Assembly (NCBI GenBank): GCA_033297075.1
Contig: MU858057.1
Location: 310,001 to 374,000, forward strand
Direction of reading: 5' to 3'
DNA length: 64,000 nt
From: Rhypophila decipiens
Taxonomy: Eukaryota > Ascomycota > Sordariomycetes > Sordariales > Naviculisporaceae
The notes beneath the pieces were generated by a model, which saw only the letters and a list, made by a program, of their open reading frames with translations, did no database searches and was not told the origin of the DNA. The position numbers were made by a program, and so were the translations under genes. This document shows positions 44,734 through 56,496 of the stretch, in pieces; positions within the stretch are counted from its first letter, which is position 1; each line of letters starts with the position of its first letter.

Positions 44734-45278
44734 ATGTCTGAAATAAAAATCGCAGAAATACGCGGTGCCCTTCTTTTCTGCCAAGACTGCACAAATCTCT
44801 TGCCGCAGTCCAGTGGCACCACGGAGAACATTCTCAAGTGCGATTGCTGCGGGCAGGAACATAGAGGTACGCAGCGACGATGACGCGCTTCTCGGTTCAA
44901 GCCAAAAGACTCCCTCCTGGAACATTTCTCTCTCTAACATAACGCTTGAACCTTAACTAGATGCTGTCTCCGACCCGCAAGAGACAGAAACGAAAGGATC
45001 CGATTTCCCATCTCGCTTGCGCCAGAAGCTCTCGATCTACCAGACGGTAGAAAGACACAAAATCTCGACGGAGAGGACAGACCCCAACACAAACTGTCCC
45101 AAGTGTGGAGTGACGGACATTCGCTACTCTGAGGTGCAGGCGAGAGGTGCCGACGAAGGTTCAACGATTCTCTACAATTGCGACTGTGGTCACAAGTACG
45201 CATTTCACACCTAGACATGATGTCTTTTTGCTGGCAGACAACTAACATGACAATCACAGGTGGTCGATAAACAACTGA
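44734..45278 (+). CDS. rpa12: DNA-directed RNA polymerase I subunit Rpa12 (A12.2)
   Basis: Exons 44734-44866, 44961-45195 and 45260-45278 (128 aa). The last exon encodes only the end of the C-terminal ribbon, WSINN. Rpa12 is the small Pol I subunit responsible for RNA cleavage and for termination; its C-ribbon reaches the active site. The N-terminal ribbon has C-x2-C (FCQDC) and C-x2-C (CDCC). The C-terminal ribbon begins NCPKCG and contains the catalytic hairpin QARGADEGST with the invariant Asp-Glu. The last cysteine pair reads NCDCGHKW, that is C-x1-C, whereas yeast and human have C-x2-C there. Length is close to yeast (125 aa). Short terminal exons like this are easily missed by automated models. 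Confidence 0.93.
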
Positions 45279-45399
45279 ACAGCTATGGAAGGCAAGCAAA
45301 GCATCAGATCATGGGACGGGAGATGTTCTTTTAGATAGCAGAGGTCTCTCTAAAGCAGCCCAGAAATGACATTACGACATAAGATACCACTTGATATCC

Positions 45400-46443
45400 T
45401 TACGCCGTCCCAGTAACCTCGGGTATCAGGGCATATTCAGCCTCGTGGCTCTTCTCATACTCGGCCATATCCAACGCAACAATCACACTCTCCCGCACCA
45501 CCTTCTCCTTATCATGGAGAAACTTCTTCAGCGTCTCCTCGACACCTTCCTCGTCGCCTAGACTGCCCAACGCCTCAGCGGCCTCATGCCGGACCATGCT
45601 CGCTTCCTCGGTATTGCTCAGCGCCGCCGTGAGCGCTGGAATCGACGCCGGGTGAGCTAGTTGTCCAAACACAAATGCTATCTCGTGGCGGAACAAAGCC
45701 GACTCGTCATGGAGGCCCTTTGCGAGGGCGAGAACGGCCGGGACAGCTGTGGGGAGATCAGGCGGCGAGGCCAGGTCGCGAAGGGCGAACATGGCGCGGT
45801 ACCTGAGGAATAATGGCCGAGTTGTGTCTAGCAGGGTCTTTTCGAGCTCTTCGACTGTCTGAGTCTTTTCGTCTTGTGGCAACGGGGGCGCGGGATCGAC
45901 AGAGGCAAAATCACTGTGTCGAACTGGTAGTTAGCATCACCAAGTCCAATCCCAACCCTTTACCACACGTAAGAAATAAACACCATACCTCTGCTGTAAT
46001 TTCTCCTTCTTCCTCTGCTCCGAATTCTCCCACTCTATCCTATCAATCGCAATCTCGCACGTCTCTTTGACAACGACCTCCTCGCCCTCGCGATCCCGGA
46101 ACCGCCTGAGGACGTCCATGCTCGAGGCGTCGCCCAGCGCACCGAGTGCTTCGGCTGCTTCGTGGCGACACATGGGGTCTTCGTCCAGATCCTCCAGCAC
46201 GGCCGTGAGATGCGAGATGGCGCCCGTGTTGCCCGTCTGGCCGAGACAATACGCCAGCTCGTGCTTAAGCAGCGCTGAGGGGGAGGTGAACGCCGCGGCG
46301 ATGGCCTCGATCGCGGCGAGGGATTCGTCGGGTGAGGAGGACTGGCGCGCTAGGTGTTTGAGTGAGAAGAGGGCCCGGAAGCGCACCGGCAGCGAGGTCT
46401 CCTCTGAGCAGAGGCTTTTGCGGAGGGCGGAGATTGTTTCCAT
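45400..46443 (-). CDS. lia1: Deoxyhypusine hydroxylase (Lia1/DOHH)
   Basis: Exons 46443-45989 and 45913-45400 (322 aa). The acceptor at 45915-45914 is needed because the nearer AG gives an in-frame stop. The enzyme hydroxylates deoxyhypusine on eIF5A to complete hypusine, using a di-iron centre in a HEAT-repeat scaffold. The four His-Glu iron ligands are all present: His61-Glu62 (LLKHELAY), His94-Glu95 ([10 protein letters not shown]), His228-Glu229 ([10 protein letters not shown]) and His261-Glu262 ([10 protein letters not shown]). The two halves are mirror-like repeats, as in the family, joined by a variable linker near residues 140-170 where the intron lies. Length is typical. Confidence 0.96.
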
Positions 46444-47127
46444 TTTGGGGGGGATTGTGATTTTTGTTTTAGATATGGTGTATTGTGAATTTTTCTAGGT
46501 TGTAGTGTTTTCGCAGAGTTGGCGTAGCTAGCTACCTCTATGGATATACGAGATTGATCCCACAGATTGGATGGATAGGGATGGAGAATCGTAACCTTGC
46601 GAAGCTTGCGACACCCGACAGTACTAAACTTTTTTTTCGGCTTGGGAAGCGGGCAGGATGGAGGGGCAAATGCGCGGCGATAACCGATAAGAGGGAGGGC
46701 CGTTTTGGCGGGGTATCAAACCAAGGGTTAGGGGTCTCAGAAATAAGGGTTCGGGTTTGTTTGCTTGGCAACCCCTGACCCGAGAGGAAGATATAAACTT
46801 CCTCACAGCCGGTCCTTATCTGGCTGTCGGTTATGTCTTTTTATTTTACCTCTTAACATGTTGTTCAGACTTGTTTTCAAGGCCGTCAAATCAAAATCCA
46901 CGATTCACTGATCAATGCAGGCGTACTGTGCTATCCAGGTGTTCTGTTCTTGCGAATTGCTGGGTGATCCTCCCACGGTAGCTAGCTGTGAACGACCCGA
47001 ACGATCTCTACGCTCCAAGGTATCAAGACCCGAGAGCTCTCCCGAACTTGCTCGGGTCATCTAAACGAGCTGATAAATTTCAGGCAAGTCAAGGAATATC
47101 CGCCTGCACTGAAGTTGATCAATGGAC
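46444..47127. other. Intergenic region
   Basis: 680 bp between the start of the DOHH gene and the stop of the Asteroid-like gene, both minus strand. It should include the DOHH promoter. No gene was recognised; GGGTTAGGGGT-like sequence near 46725 is too short to call a telomeric repeat. Confidence 0.45.
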
Positions 47128-48983
47128 TCACTCAGAGGCTTCCAGGACTGCGAAAGGGTTCCGAGATGCCGCCTTGGGTCTCTCCCCTCCCCCGTGCGAT
47201 GTAGTGCTTTTGCGCTTTGTGCCCCCGTTCCCTCGGCTGCCTTTCCGTCTGCCTTCTGGTTGGGGATTCTGAATGTTTTTGATCATGTGTTGAACATTCT
47301 CATCAGAGTCGCTACATAGCTTGGCTAGTACTGACATCCCTTCACCCTGTCTCACCGACCGGAGAAGTTCAAGGAAATCCTTTATCGCTGGGAAGTCTGT
47401 CAACCTTGGAAGACCCCGTAGGTGAACGCCTAACCGTACAACTGTCGCAGAGATTTCCCTTTTGTTCTTGGGCTGTTTCTTGAAATCTATGATCTGTTGA
47501 ACCATCCTTAACGAGTAGCAAGTTGCTTGTACCTGGGCCAAAAAGTGCACAAAATTCCAAGAGTGCTGTTGCAAAGTTCCTTTGGTGTCTTGAAGCAGAA
47601 GTTCGAGACCCAGTGGCCGAGCTTTGCCTTGAGACAAGGTCGATATTATATCCTCGTAGATGGATAATATAACCCAAAGACCTGGCGTGTCACCAACAGT
47701 GTCCCTAATCCTTGTTAGGGTGTCTATGAGTTTGGTTGCCTCTTGATCGAGTGCAACAGCCGTATACGGGACCTCAACTTTAGTCCCCGATGATTTCACC
47801 TGTAGCCTTCGATACTCCGACACCGAGAGCATCGGATTCTGACCTGAGGCGTATTCAAGGGAAAGCAGAATCCCATATGCCAGCTCCCTGGTAGGTCTGC
47901 TTGCCTCCCATGCGCTGGTTCTTAAAGGAGAGTCCGTCAAGAATGGAAGGTACATAGCAATATCACGTTCCCGAGCTTCGTTGGCCCCGCAGTTTTCCTT
48001 TTCCAAACACTGAAGGACAAGTTCGGAAATTCGTGGATCTAGCAGAATATCATCGCCAACCTCGGCGTGTGATATAACCTCGGCAGAGGTGTACTGATCG
48101 GTGAATGCCGAGTATGGTGTATCAGCTTCACCTCTGGTCCTTTCGACGGCTTGTTCGAGCGTTATATGGTGGTCCATCGACAACACATGAGCAAGACGAG
48201 AAAACCCGTCGCCTGCATTGAGCTTGAGGCTCTTGCTAATCGACAAGGGTCGGTATAAGAGAGCTGTCAGACTCTTGGACTCGAGCTCGATCTCAAGGTC
48301 CGCAAAGAATACGACACTGCCATCTCGACCCAGGTCATGGACCAGCAGATCCGAATCAGATGTCAAGATGATTCCACCCTGCCGAGATACATGTTGGGCA
48401 CAAAACACATCGGCCTCTCCCGGCTTGAGTCTCGTGAGAGGACCGTACTCTTCAGAGCTTCTCAGAGCCTCAAGCACAGCTGGGACTAAGAATGGCGGAT
48501 AGGGTGGAGGCTTTTTGGGCATGCCTTTTGCCGTCGTACTCCAGGAGGCCTGTTGTTGGCCGCCTGGCTTTCTTTTGGGCGGGAGACCATCGGGGCATTG
48601 GTTAAAATAAATGCGCAGATCGGAGGACAGTCTGAGCAGCCTATCTAACCGCTCCTCACGCTTCACCTGAGGCAAAAATCCGTCAAAGTAAATTGCTGAT
48701 CTATGAGATACGATTAGCCACAATGCTACAAGAGCAAACAAAGCAATGGTTGGGATTTATACACGGTAAGACCACATGACTGGATCCGATCTAGCCATTC
48801 AAGTGTGGTTTGGCCAAGCAGCTCGTTTGATGGCTGGTCAAAGGGACTATTGTTCAAGTTTCCTTTTAAGAAATAATAAATGTAGTAGGCAAGCGAGGGC
48901 CCATCGATGGCGATCTCAGACTGTGAGATCTTTGTTCTTTCAGCATGAGGTTCCAGGATCCTCTTGAGACGAGGAATTCCCAT
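47128..48983 (-). CDS. Asteroid-domain / XPG-I-like nuclease-fold protein
   Basis: Exons 48983-48763 and 48700-47128 (597 aa). The splice sites were chosen so that GLT/V/SAIYFDGFLPQ is continuous, as in the family. The N-terminus MGIPRLKRILEPHA...IAIDGPSLAYYIYYFL is an Asteroid-type XPG-N segment. IYFDGFLPQVKREERLDRL precedes an XPG-I-like part with GEADVFCAQHV and LTSDSDLLVHD, which supply the acidic residues expected of a FEN1-like fold. A helical C-terminal half and a basic tail (GRRKGSRGNGGTKRKS) follow. Family members are poorly characterised; nuclease activity is plausible but not shown. It is divergent from the PRPP synthetase gene. Confidence 0.85.
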
Positions 48984-49398
48984 TGTGCTCCTGGCGTGTG
49001 CAAAAGACTGAAACCGTGGCGGACTAGTGAGTTCAAGTTGATGGATATGGAGTGAGAGTACCGGTATGTTCAATTTTGTCAGAGTGTGCGGAGTCTCCTT
49101 CCTGTTTGTTCGTTTCAGCGCCTGAGGTTTTGTTTTACGGATACAGGCATAACCCGTACCCATTCCTCCACTGTCAAACTCGCAAGAAGAACCCTGCCAG
49201 CTGTCTCCAGCCCCCACCAAACCTCGACTCGCGCCATTTGTCACTCAATTTCAGGTCCAACCCGGGTGACCCCACTTGTGTTCCCACCAGCCCCGTTTTG
49301 GGGAAAGGGAATAAAAAAAGTTCACAGGCTTCTCGCCAAAGAAATTTTCTTCCCCTCCAACATTTCCCCCCTTCTTCCTCAACCATCAAGTCGCAGCA
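48984..49398. promoter_or_regulatory. Divergent intergenic region, Asteroid-like / PRPP synthetase
   Basis: 415 bp between divergent start codons. The last 40 bp before the synthetase ATG are CT-rich, a common ascomycete leader feature. No gene is present. Confidence 0.5.
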
Positions 49399-50949
49399 AT
49401 GCGAGGCACTTTGATATTTGCGGGCAGCTCATGCCCAGCCCTTACAGGGAAAATATGCGCGAACCTTGGAATGGCGCCAGCTGACGCCGAGCTCACCCAA
49501 TTTTCCAATGGCGAGACCAGCGTCAGGATCCTCACCAGCGTCCGAGAAAAGGATGTCTTTGTCATTCAGTCGGGCAGTCCCAAGATCAACGACACCATCA
49601 TGGAGCTGCTCATCATGATATCAGCTTGCAAGGGCGGGTCTGCGAACAAGATTACTGGTACGTCGTTCATCAATTGGGATTTTGGAAGCCAAAGAGATTG
49701 TTTTCCGGGTTGACCGAGACCTCTAGCTGTCCTGCCCTACTTCCCTTACAGCCGGCAGTCCAAGAAGAAGTCGCATCGTGGTGCCATCACGGCCAGAATG
49801 CTGGCCAATCTTCTCGGTGTCGCTGGCGTTAAGCACGTCATTACCGTCGACCTCCACGCTTCGCAGATGCAGGGATTCTTCAAGTGTCCAGTCGACAACT
49901 TGCACGCCGAGCCCTTGATTGCACGTTGGATCCGTCACAATGTTCCCAATTGGAAAGAAGCAGTGGTTGTTTCCAAGAATGCTGGTGGCACAAAGCGGGT
50001 CACGTCTCTGGCCGATGCTTTGAAGCTCAATTTTGGCATGGTCACGACGGACAAAAAGCGGGGCCCCAACATGACAGCCAGCATGATCATGAACCATCTC
50101 GATGGCATTGAACGACAACCAGAGCTCGATGCCATGACGGAGCGGATTCGCACGGCCTCACTGGGGACTGAGAATGGGACATTGGTCGGAGAGGAGGCCC
50201 AAGAAACAGATCCACGTTCGGTCGCTGACGCACAAGGGTCTCCCCGCCGTGTCAATGGCCGGTCACCACGACCCCCGGGAGCTTCCAGGTCTCGCCCGGC
50301 GCGAGCACAGCCTCCCACAGAACAGGCCGAGGCCGAGGAGGACGGTGCTGAGTACAACGACCAACGAGCACACGAGGTCACCCACGGACGTCTAGTCCAG
50401 GGCCATATTGTTCCCGATGACTTCCCATCGCCCGCCACTTCGGCCGCCGATGCGAGCGTCACAGAAGAGGATCCCATGAGCATGTCTCACGCCTCGTCCT
50501 TTTTCACCTCCCAGCCACATGCACTCGGTGGGTCGGGGGATGCGGTGAGCTCCGACGAGGAGGAGGAGATTCTCAAGCCCAAGGTGGAGCACATGATCAC
50601 CTTGGTTGGTGATGTGAAGAACCGGACCGTGTTGATTGTCGATGACATGATCGACAAGCCGGGCTCATGGATTGCAGCAGCCGAGACAGTTGTCAAGCGG
50701 GGCTTTGCGAAAAAGGTTTATTGCATCGCTACCCACGCCGTCTTTGGAGCCGACTGTCTGGAGCAAATGCAGGCTTGTGATTGCATCGATGCCATCGTGG
50801 TCACTAACAGTTATCCTATCCCCGAGGCCAAGCTGCGCAACGCCAGTAAGCTGGTGGTACTGGATTTATCTTTTCTTTTAGCAGAGGCTATTCGTCGCAA
50901 CCATTATGGCGAGTCCATGTCACCGTTGTTCCTGCACAATGGAGACTAG
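49399..50949 (+). CDS. Ribose-phosphate pyrophosphokinase subunit with long internal insertion (Prs1/Prs5-like)
   Basis: Exons 49399-49657 and 49727-50949 (493 aa; usual PRS about 318). It makes, or regulates synthesis of, PRPP from ribose-5-phosphate and ATP for nucleotide, His and Trp synthesis. Recognisable blocks: FSNGETSVRI, the flexible-loop region YFPYSRQSKKKSHRGAIT, VDLHASQMQGFFKCPVDNL, VSKNAGGTKRVTSLADAL and LVGDVKNRTVLIVDDMIDKPGSW. Between TDKKRGPN (about 200) and HMITLVGDV (about 375) there are about 160 extra residues, disordered, acidic and Pro-rich. Yeast Prs1 and Prs5 also carry such non-homologous regions and act as partners of other Prs subunits. The PRPP-binding loop has KPGSW where catalytic subunits have TGGT, suggesting altered or regulatory function. 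Confidence 0.9.
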
Positions 50950-52429
50950 GCTACATGACCTACGCAAGACTTTTTTCTTTTTATGATGGGTTTGGTTATT
51001 TTCAAGACTACGATTACCCCTAGCCTTCTGGCTTCATGGCACGCAACTTTCACCATCAGGTATGTTGGGAAACCCCGGACTTCAAGCGCGGCGTTGGTGA
51101 TCACGAATGCTTGACGGTTTTATTTTCCTTGTATCATTTCAGGGGGGACGGACAGACCTAGACTTCCACGAGCAGTCAGATATTGAAATGAAAGATTTCA
51201 TGCTTAGTGGCTGGCTCTGATATCGGCGACGCTGCTGCATGTGGGCGCCCTGCTCTTAGCGAGAGCAGCGCCTCGAGGCCATGTCGAAGACCCTCCTCGA
51301 GGAAGCAACTCTTCCTCTCCCTTTCCCTAAACCCAACGATGCTGTCACTTACGACGGCAGGAGCTTCGACCATCCCAGGTCACGCTCTTAACGGAACGTT
51401 GGAAGATCATCTGTCCCTTTGGGGACTGTCCGAGATAGAAGGCCCTTTGTCCAGGCACTGCTTTTGTAGTGCTCGCTCCGCGAGGTTGGTGGACAAGGGG
51501 CAAGAGAACAACTACGGTACATACATAGCAGGCAATAAACTAATTGCAGTGTTTTTGTTTATTCAGCAGGTTTAATCATCAGCGGGTTGCGTTTTTTGCA
51601 CCCGAAGGATGGAAGGAAACATTGATGATGCTCTCTGTCTTTGCTGTCACAGCAGACTATCCACCTAGGTACGCTTATAAATGAAGGAATCAAGAATACT
51701 TTTGAGCAGCATACGACTCTCTCTCTCTGTGTGTGTCTCGTCCTTTTTGTTTGGGGGGCGGCGGTTTGTATGCATATAGAGCTATGCCTCGGCATTGTGT
51801 TCAAAGTTTGCCTATTATGATGAAATTAATATGCTGAGGCTTGTAATCATCGAATCGTCCAATTCATTCCTTGTTTTGCCTCGGTGGGTTGAGTGTGCTT
51901 GAAGCTCACCAGTCATCCGCAATCGTGAATTGACGGTCAGACGCTGACAGTACTAGTACCATACTGTACGTACTAGTAGTTGTAACGCCTCAAATTATCC
52001 AAGCACGATGCCTCTTTAGAAACAGTAATACTCTAATTCATGGGGAGCCTTGGCTGGTGCTGAACATTGATTGACTAGATTAGGTGAAAAATATACAGGT
52101 GATGACCAAATGCTTTTATTTCTTGATCAGTGACCAGTTGGTACAGCTGGGGTCAAATATGATACTGTCCTCCTCCGCGTCAATCTGCGACTCGAGTAGA
52201 ATCGAATCATCCTGTCAATCCTCCCAGCTCGCCGTTCTCTCCTTACCCAAGGTATCTGCTACTCTCAGTAGCGCATATATAAACAGACGTCCACTGAATT
52301 GTGTTCTCTGTGATCCCCCTGAAACGGATGGATTGGCTCCAAGGTCGGTTTCCCTCCTCAGCGACAGCTTCACAAGCTGCTCCCCGCCACAGCTATGGTA
52401 ATATTCAATGTCGCGGATAGAGGCTCAAC
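50950..52429. other. Convergent intergenic region
   Basis: 1.5 kb between the PRPP synthetase and Ist2 3' ends. It holds a short CT/GT microsatellite near 51715-51740; no gene was recognised. Confidence 0.5.
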
Positions 52430-54963
52430 CTACTGAGTAGCGACCTTGGTTTTGTTGGAGTTGCTTTCCGACACCTGAGGTAGAGCCAGTTAGTAAACAA
52501 TCGCTGGGGTGGGAAGAAGCGACTGGGAAATGACAAACCTCAGATATCAACGCCCTGCCAATCTGAATAGTCTCATCAGCGCCCCGTTGGCGAAGCCAGA
52601 ATCTAAAACAGCAAAAATCAGCATTCTCGTCATATATTCCAAGATCCCATCCATCAAAAACTCACAAAGTCTCAGGACTTCCACCACCCTTGGTAGAAAG
52701 CTGCCTCGCCTCCTCCTCAAGTGCCGCCCGGGTAATCTTCTCACCTCCCCGGACGGCCGGACCGTCGGTCTCAAGCTCCACCTCCTGGCCACCAGCATTT
52801 GCCCCAAAAGTCTGCTCGAGCAGCTGCTTGCGCATCTGGAACCTCTGCGCCCTCTCCTTCTGCAGTCCAGGACTGTCCAGCTTGGCAATCACATTGCGCA
52901 CAACAATCTGCACCACAAGATAGATATGCTCCGCAAACAAGATTGACAACAGCAAGCCCCAGGCCGAGATATCCCACGGCGAGCCGTCCTGTTTGCTCGA
53001 GTTGAACAAGAACACGATGGCCGCGCTGGTCAGACTGCCCAGCCACGAGAGGAACCCGAGCGCGTTAAGCCAAGGCCCAATCGAGTCTGCGCGCCATGGG
53101 ATCGGCCGCTGGCTGCTGATGGCGATCTTCATGGCGTCGGAGCGGGCCTCGACCCAGTTGTTCACCAGGAATGAGCACGCCGTGAGCGGCCAGATGACCG
53201 AGAACAGAGATAGATAGCCAAACTGTATCACCATCTCGCGATAGTCGACAGTCACGTCGTACACGTCCAGTTCTGCTTCGTTTCTCACGCGGCTGAGGAA
53301 GTCGGCCTCCTCGGGCAAATCTTGCTGCTTAAGCGCATCACCATTGCCATTCTTCTTCTCAGAGACCTCCTCGACCGCCTTGAATACCTTGCGCTTGACA
53401 TAGGGGACAATGACCTCGGTAGCAAAGTTGACGATCTGGGCCGTCACGGTAAAGTAGATGACCTGCTTGGTGAGCCTGTCTGGGTTGATCTCCCAGCTCT
53501 TGGTAGGCAGGGGTTTGCCCTGGGCCGTGAACTTTTGTGCTGTCAATTGGAAGATGTCCAGGTAAGGAACCAGAATCTTGCCAAATGGGACGTAGATGAA
53601 GGCAGTGAGGAAGATGGGGGTATATGAGGTGATAAAGTTCAGCACAAAGATCTTTTGCACAAAGGACGCTTGGTGTGCTAGTGGAGACGGGTTAGTATTC
53701 AGACGCCTTCCATTGGGACCTGTTTTCCTTGCACATACCATCATGAGTCTCGTAGTTTTCCAGCGCAGTAAGCCGTTCAGCTAGTTGAGTGAGCAGCGTC
53801 TGGAGCGTGGGCATGAAAATAGTCAAAAGAATAGTAGGCAAGAATGTCTGTTCCATGGGTCGTTAGTTAGACCACCAATGAGGGCAGATTGTGATGTGCG
53901 TACCAGATACTGCTTAAATGGACCGGTATACACCTCAGTGATGAAAATCTCAATAGCAAAGCAGCTGACAATCAGCCCACCCAGAACAGAAGCACAAGCC
54001 AAAGCAAAAGGGACCTGGAGCATCTGGCGAGCAAGGCGCTTGAATGGCGAGTAGACCCTTATAGCCTCTCCAGTCACGGGGTCCTGAGCCTCCCTCTCAA
54101 ACTGAAACTGCGGCCGAGGATGTTGAATCTTGGACACCCCGCGGACACCCCACTGGACGGCAAGGTCGGTCTCCTTGGTCTTCCAGTGCTCAAAGAAGAC
54201 TACCGACCACAGGCAGTTGACAATGGCATAGAACCACGAGAACTGGCCGAGCAAGAGCCATGCGGCGAAACCAAAGGCGGCAGGGAACAGGAGGAAAGAA
54301 AAGTAGGCTTGAAGGAAGGCAAAGTAAAAGGCAACACGCTCCCCGAACCGGTCACGAATCTGGGTGATATCGCCTTCTTCGAGATAGTACTTTTTGCTCC
54401 ACTGCTGAATCCACTGGCGGTTGAAGTTGTGGTCATGGAGCGGGAAGATGGAGGAAACGTTCTTCCACTGGCCAGTCTTGGGGTTGATGCCGGCGCCTCC
54501 TTCGTTCCGGGGCTTGGTGATGAGGAGGTAGGCTAAGCGGAGACGCTCGGCCTCGGACACGGGCTCGTCCTCAAAGTACTTGTTGACGTCCTGGTTCGGG
54601 GCGTGGATACGTACGCCATAAAGCCAATCCTGCAGGCGGGAGCGGTAGACTTGGTTGTTGAGAAGTTTGTCCGAGGCAATCTTGGTGAAGACCAGGAGAG
54701 ACGACTTCCCACCATTGCGGACTTCTGTGGCGAAGCCGACAGTCGAGAGGGCCTTGATCAGCTGGATGAAGGCAGCTTCAGCCTCTGCCTTTTCGGTGTC
54801 CTGGGTTGGGATCTTGTAGTGGATCACATAGTCAACGCTGGGAGGTGGGTGGTGTTTTAGTATTCATGAATGCCACCATTTATGTTTATCGTGAAGCTTA
54901 CTCGAAATTAGACTTGAGCCCCGGCTCGGCTTCGTCTTTATATAAGCTTCGAAGGCCCGCCAT
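52430..54963 (-). CDS. ist2: Anoctamin/TMEM16 family protein Ist2 (lipid scramblase / ER-plasma membrane tether)
   Basis: Six exons: 54963-54902, 54837-53904, 53847-53739, 53677-52666, 52602-52539 and 52474-52430 (741 aa, close to the about 735 of Nectria nhTMEM16). The two short 3' exons encode LFWLRQRGADETIQIGRALI and a Ser/Asn-rich end. Family members are Ca2+-activated phospholipid scramblases or ion channels; fungal Ist2 also tethers ER to plasma membrane. The cytoplasmic N-terminal domain is followed by about ten hydrophobic segments (for example FYFAFLQAYFSFLLFPAAFG, FALACASVLGGLIVSCFAI and FLPTILLTIFMPTLQTLL). Acidic residues in the expected Ca2+-site helices are present in TEVIVPYVKRK, NNWVEARSDAMK and LFAEHIYLVVQ. 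It is divergent from the SH3 gene. Confidence 0.93.
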
Positions 54964-56496
54964 CTTGAGAGACGGGAAGAGTTGAGTTGGGACGGATCAC
55001 GCCGTCTTTTCCGCAAATGTGTGAGCCGATGCGGGATTTGATTCTAGTTAAAGGTCGAGCCCAAATATTCCTCGAGAGAGAAAAAAAGATTGCGAGATAC
55101 TACTGTGATGTTAAGAGCGTTGTATGGGAAGCTCGAACCCTGGCAGCTTCCAAGGTCCTGGAGTTGGAGAATTGTCGAGAATGAGATGAAAGATCGATCG
55201 ACGTCACTGGGCGTGGGTTGCAGGGTTGCAGTGCATGGGGTGAGCTGGCCAGGGTTCGAGACCAACAAAGGCCCAATGCTGGCCTGTGCTTGCCTGAGAC
55301 AACCGACAGCTGATGAAATCGAACCTGCATCGGATTGGCTGCGTGGTGGGGTATGACAATGGCGGGAGAGGGTTAGGGTTAGGGTTAGGGCTATAGGACG
55401 GGATGCGGTACGGGTTATTGCAATTCAAGTTTGATGGGAAAGTAGTTCTATCCGTAGTACATTGTTCATTCTCAACATCGGGGATAATTAGGCGGTTTTT
55501 AGTTATGATAACTGATTATTACCCATAGTCAAGACAGCATTTAATTATTCCATGAGCTCTCTCACTGGGAGCCATCAAGTCACCACCCTTATTGTAGACC
55601 GGTCAGGCGAACCCGGGTACAAGTCGGGCCTGTCTTATCCGCCAGAAATTACCCCTGGGCCGCTCGGCAGGAGATGCCCAGGCAGTGCTTCAGCACCTCA
55701 ACTCCAACCTGGAAGGCGCACCATATCAATGCCTACTTACAATGTTTCTCCAAAACACATACAATCATAAAGCCCGTTGATAACGATGGAACCTGCAGGA
55801 TCCAAAATATCTGTGTTCTCTTTCAAAGATAGGAGATCAAAGACCAACAGCGTCAATCGGTTTGTCTCTCTCATCTTGGCTCGTCAAACCGAGACATGGT
55901 TATTTCTTTCACTCTCCCAACTCCCGAGTTTCACACCTCTCTTCTCCAAAACCGCCTGTTCACATGCACCGCCTCGTTGCATCTAGGCTGCAGAGGTGGC
56001 CGTGTGGCACCCTCCAAGACCTCTCCCAGCCCGCTATAGCACGTGGAAACCAGTGAGTCGGGCAGCTTCGCCTTCCCAGTGATCATGATGGACCCCCGCG
56101 ACTGGTCAACCAAACACGGTTCCACATGCAAGTTTGCCTACGAACTAGCAAGTCTGGCAAGGAGGTCGGGACGGCAGGTGAGAGGTGAGGATGCTCACCA
56201 GTCGGGTTCTCGGATTGACGAGTGTCGACACCACTTTGATGGATAGGACATTTGCTTTTCTCATATGACTTGTGTTCCCATCCATTCAGCCTTTACTTCA
56301 CTCTCCCTCCCAGATACTTGCTGTTTGCAGATAGTTGAGATGAGCCCTCACTTTTGCATCTTCACGCAAGTCCGGCTCTAGACCTTCACCGGGCATCTTG
56401 CTAATATTCTTCATGTTGCTTTCAGGCTCAGACTCTATTTCCGCGAACTCATATTTTCCCTGATCATTTCGGAACACTCAAATCCTGACACTCAAG
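54964..56496. promoter_or_regulatory. Divergent intergenic region, ist2 / SH3 gene
   Basis: 1.5 kb with no convincing gene. It contains the interstitial telomeric repeat at 55370-55390. The last 150 bp before 56497 are CT-rich and probably the SH3 gene leader. Confidence 0.5.
55370..55390 (+). repeat. Interstitial telomeric repeat, (GGGTTA)3GGG
   Basis: 21 bp of perfect TTAGGG-type telomere sequence lie inside the chromosome arm, about 400 bp upstream of the ist2 start codon. TTAGGG is the telomere unit of most filamentous ascomycetes. Confidence 0.9.

Noticed and set aside
46720..46760. Possible second telomeric tract (GGGTTAGGGGT and AAGGGTTCGGG)
   Set aside because: Only one proper TTAGGG junction; the other units are imperfect.
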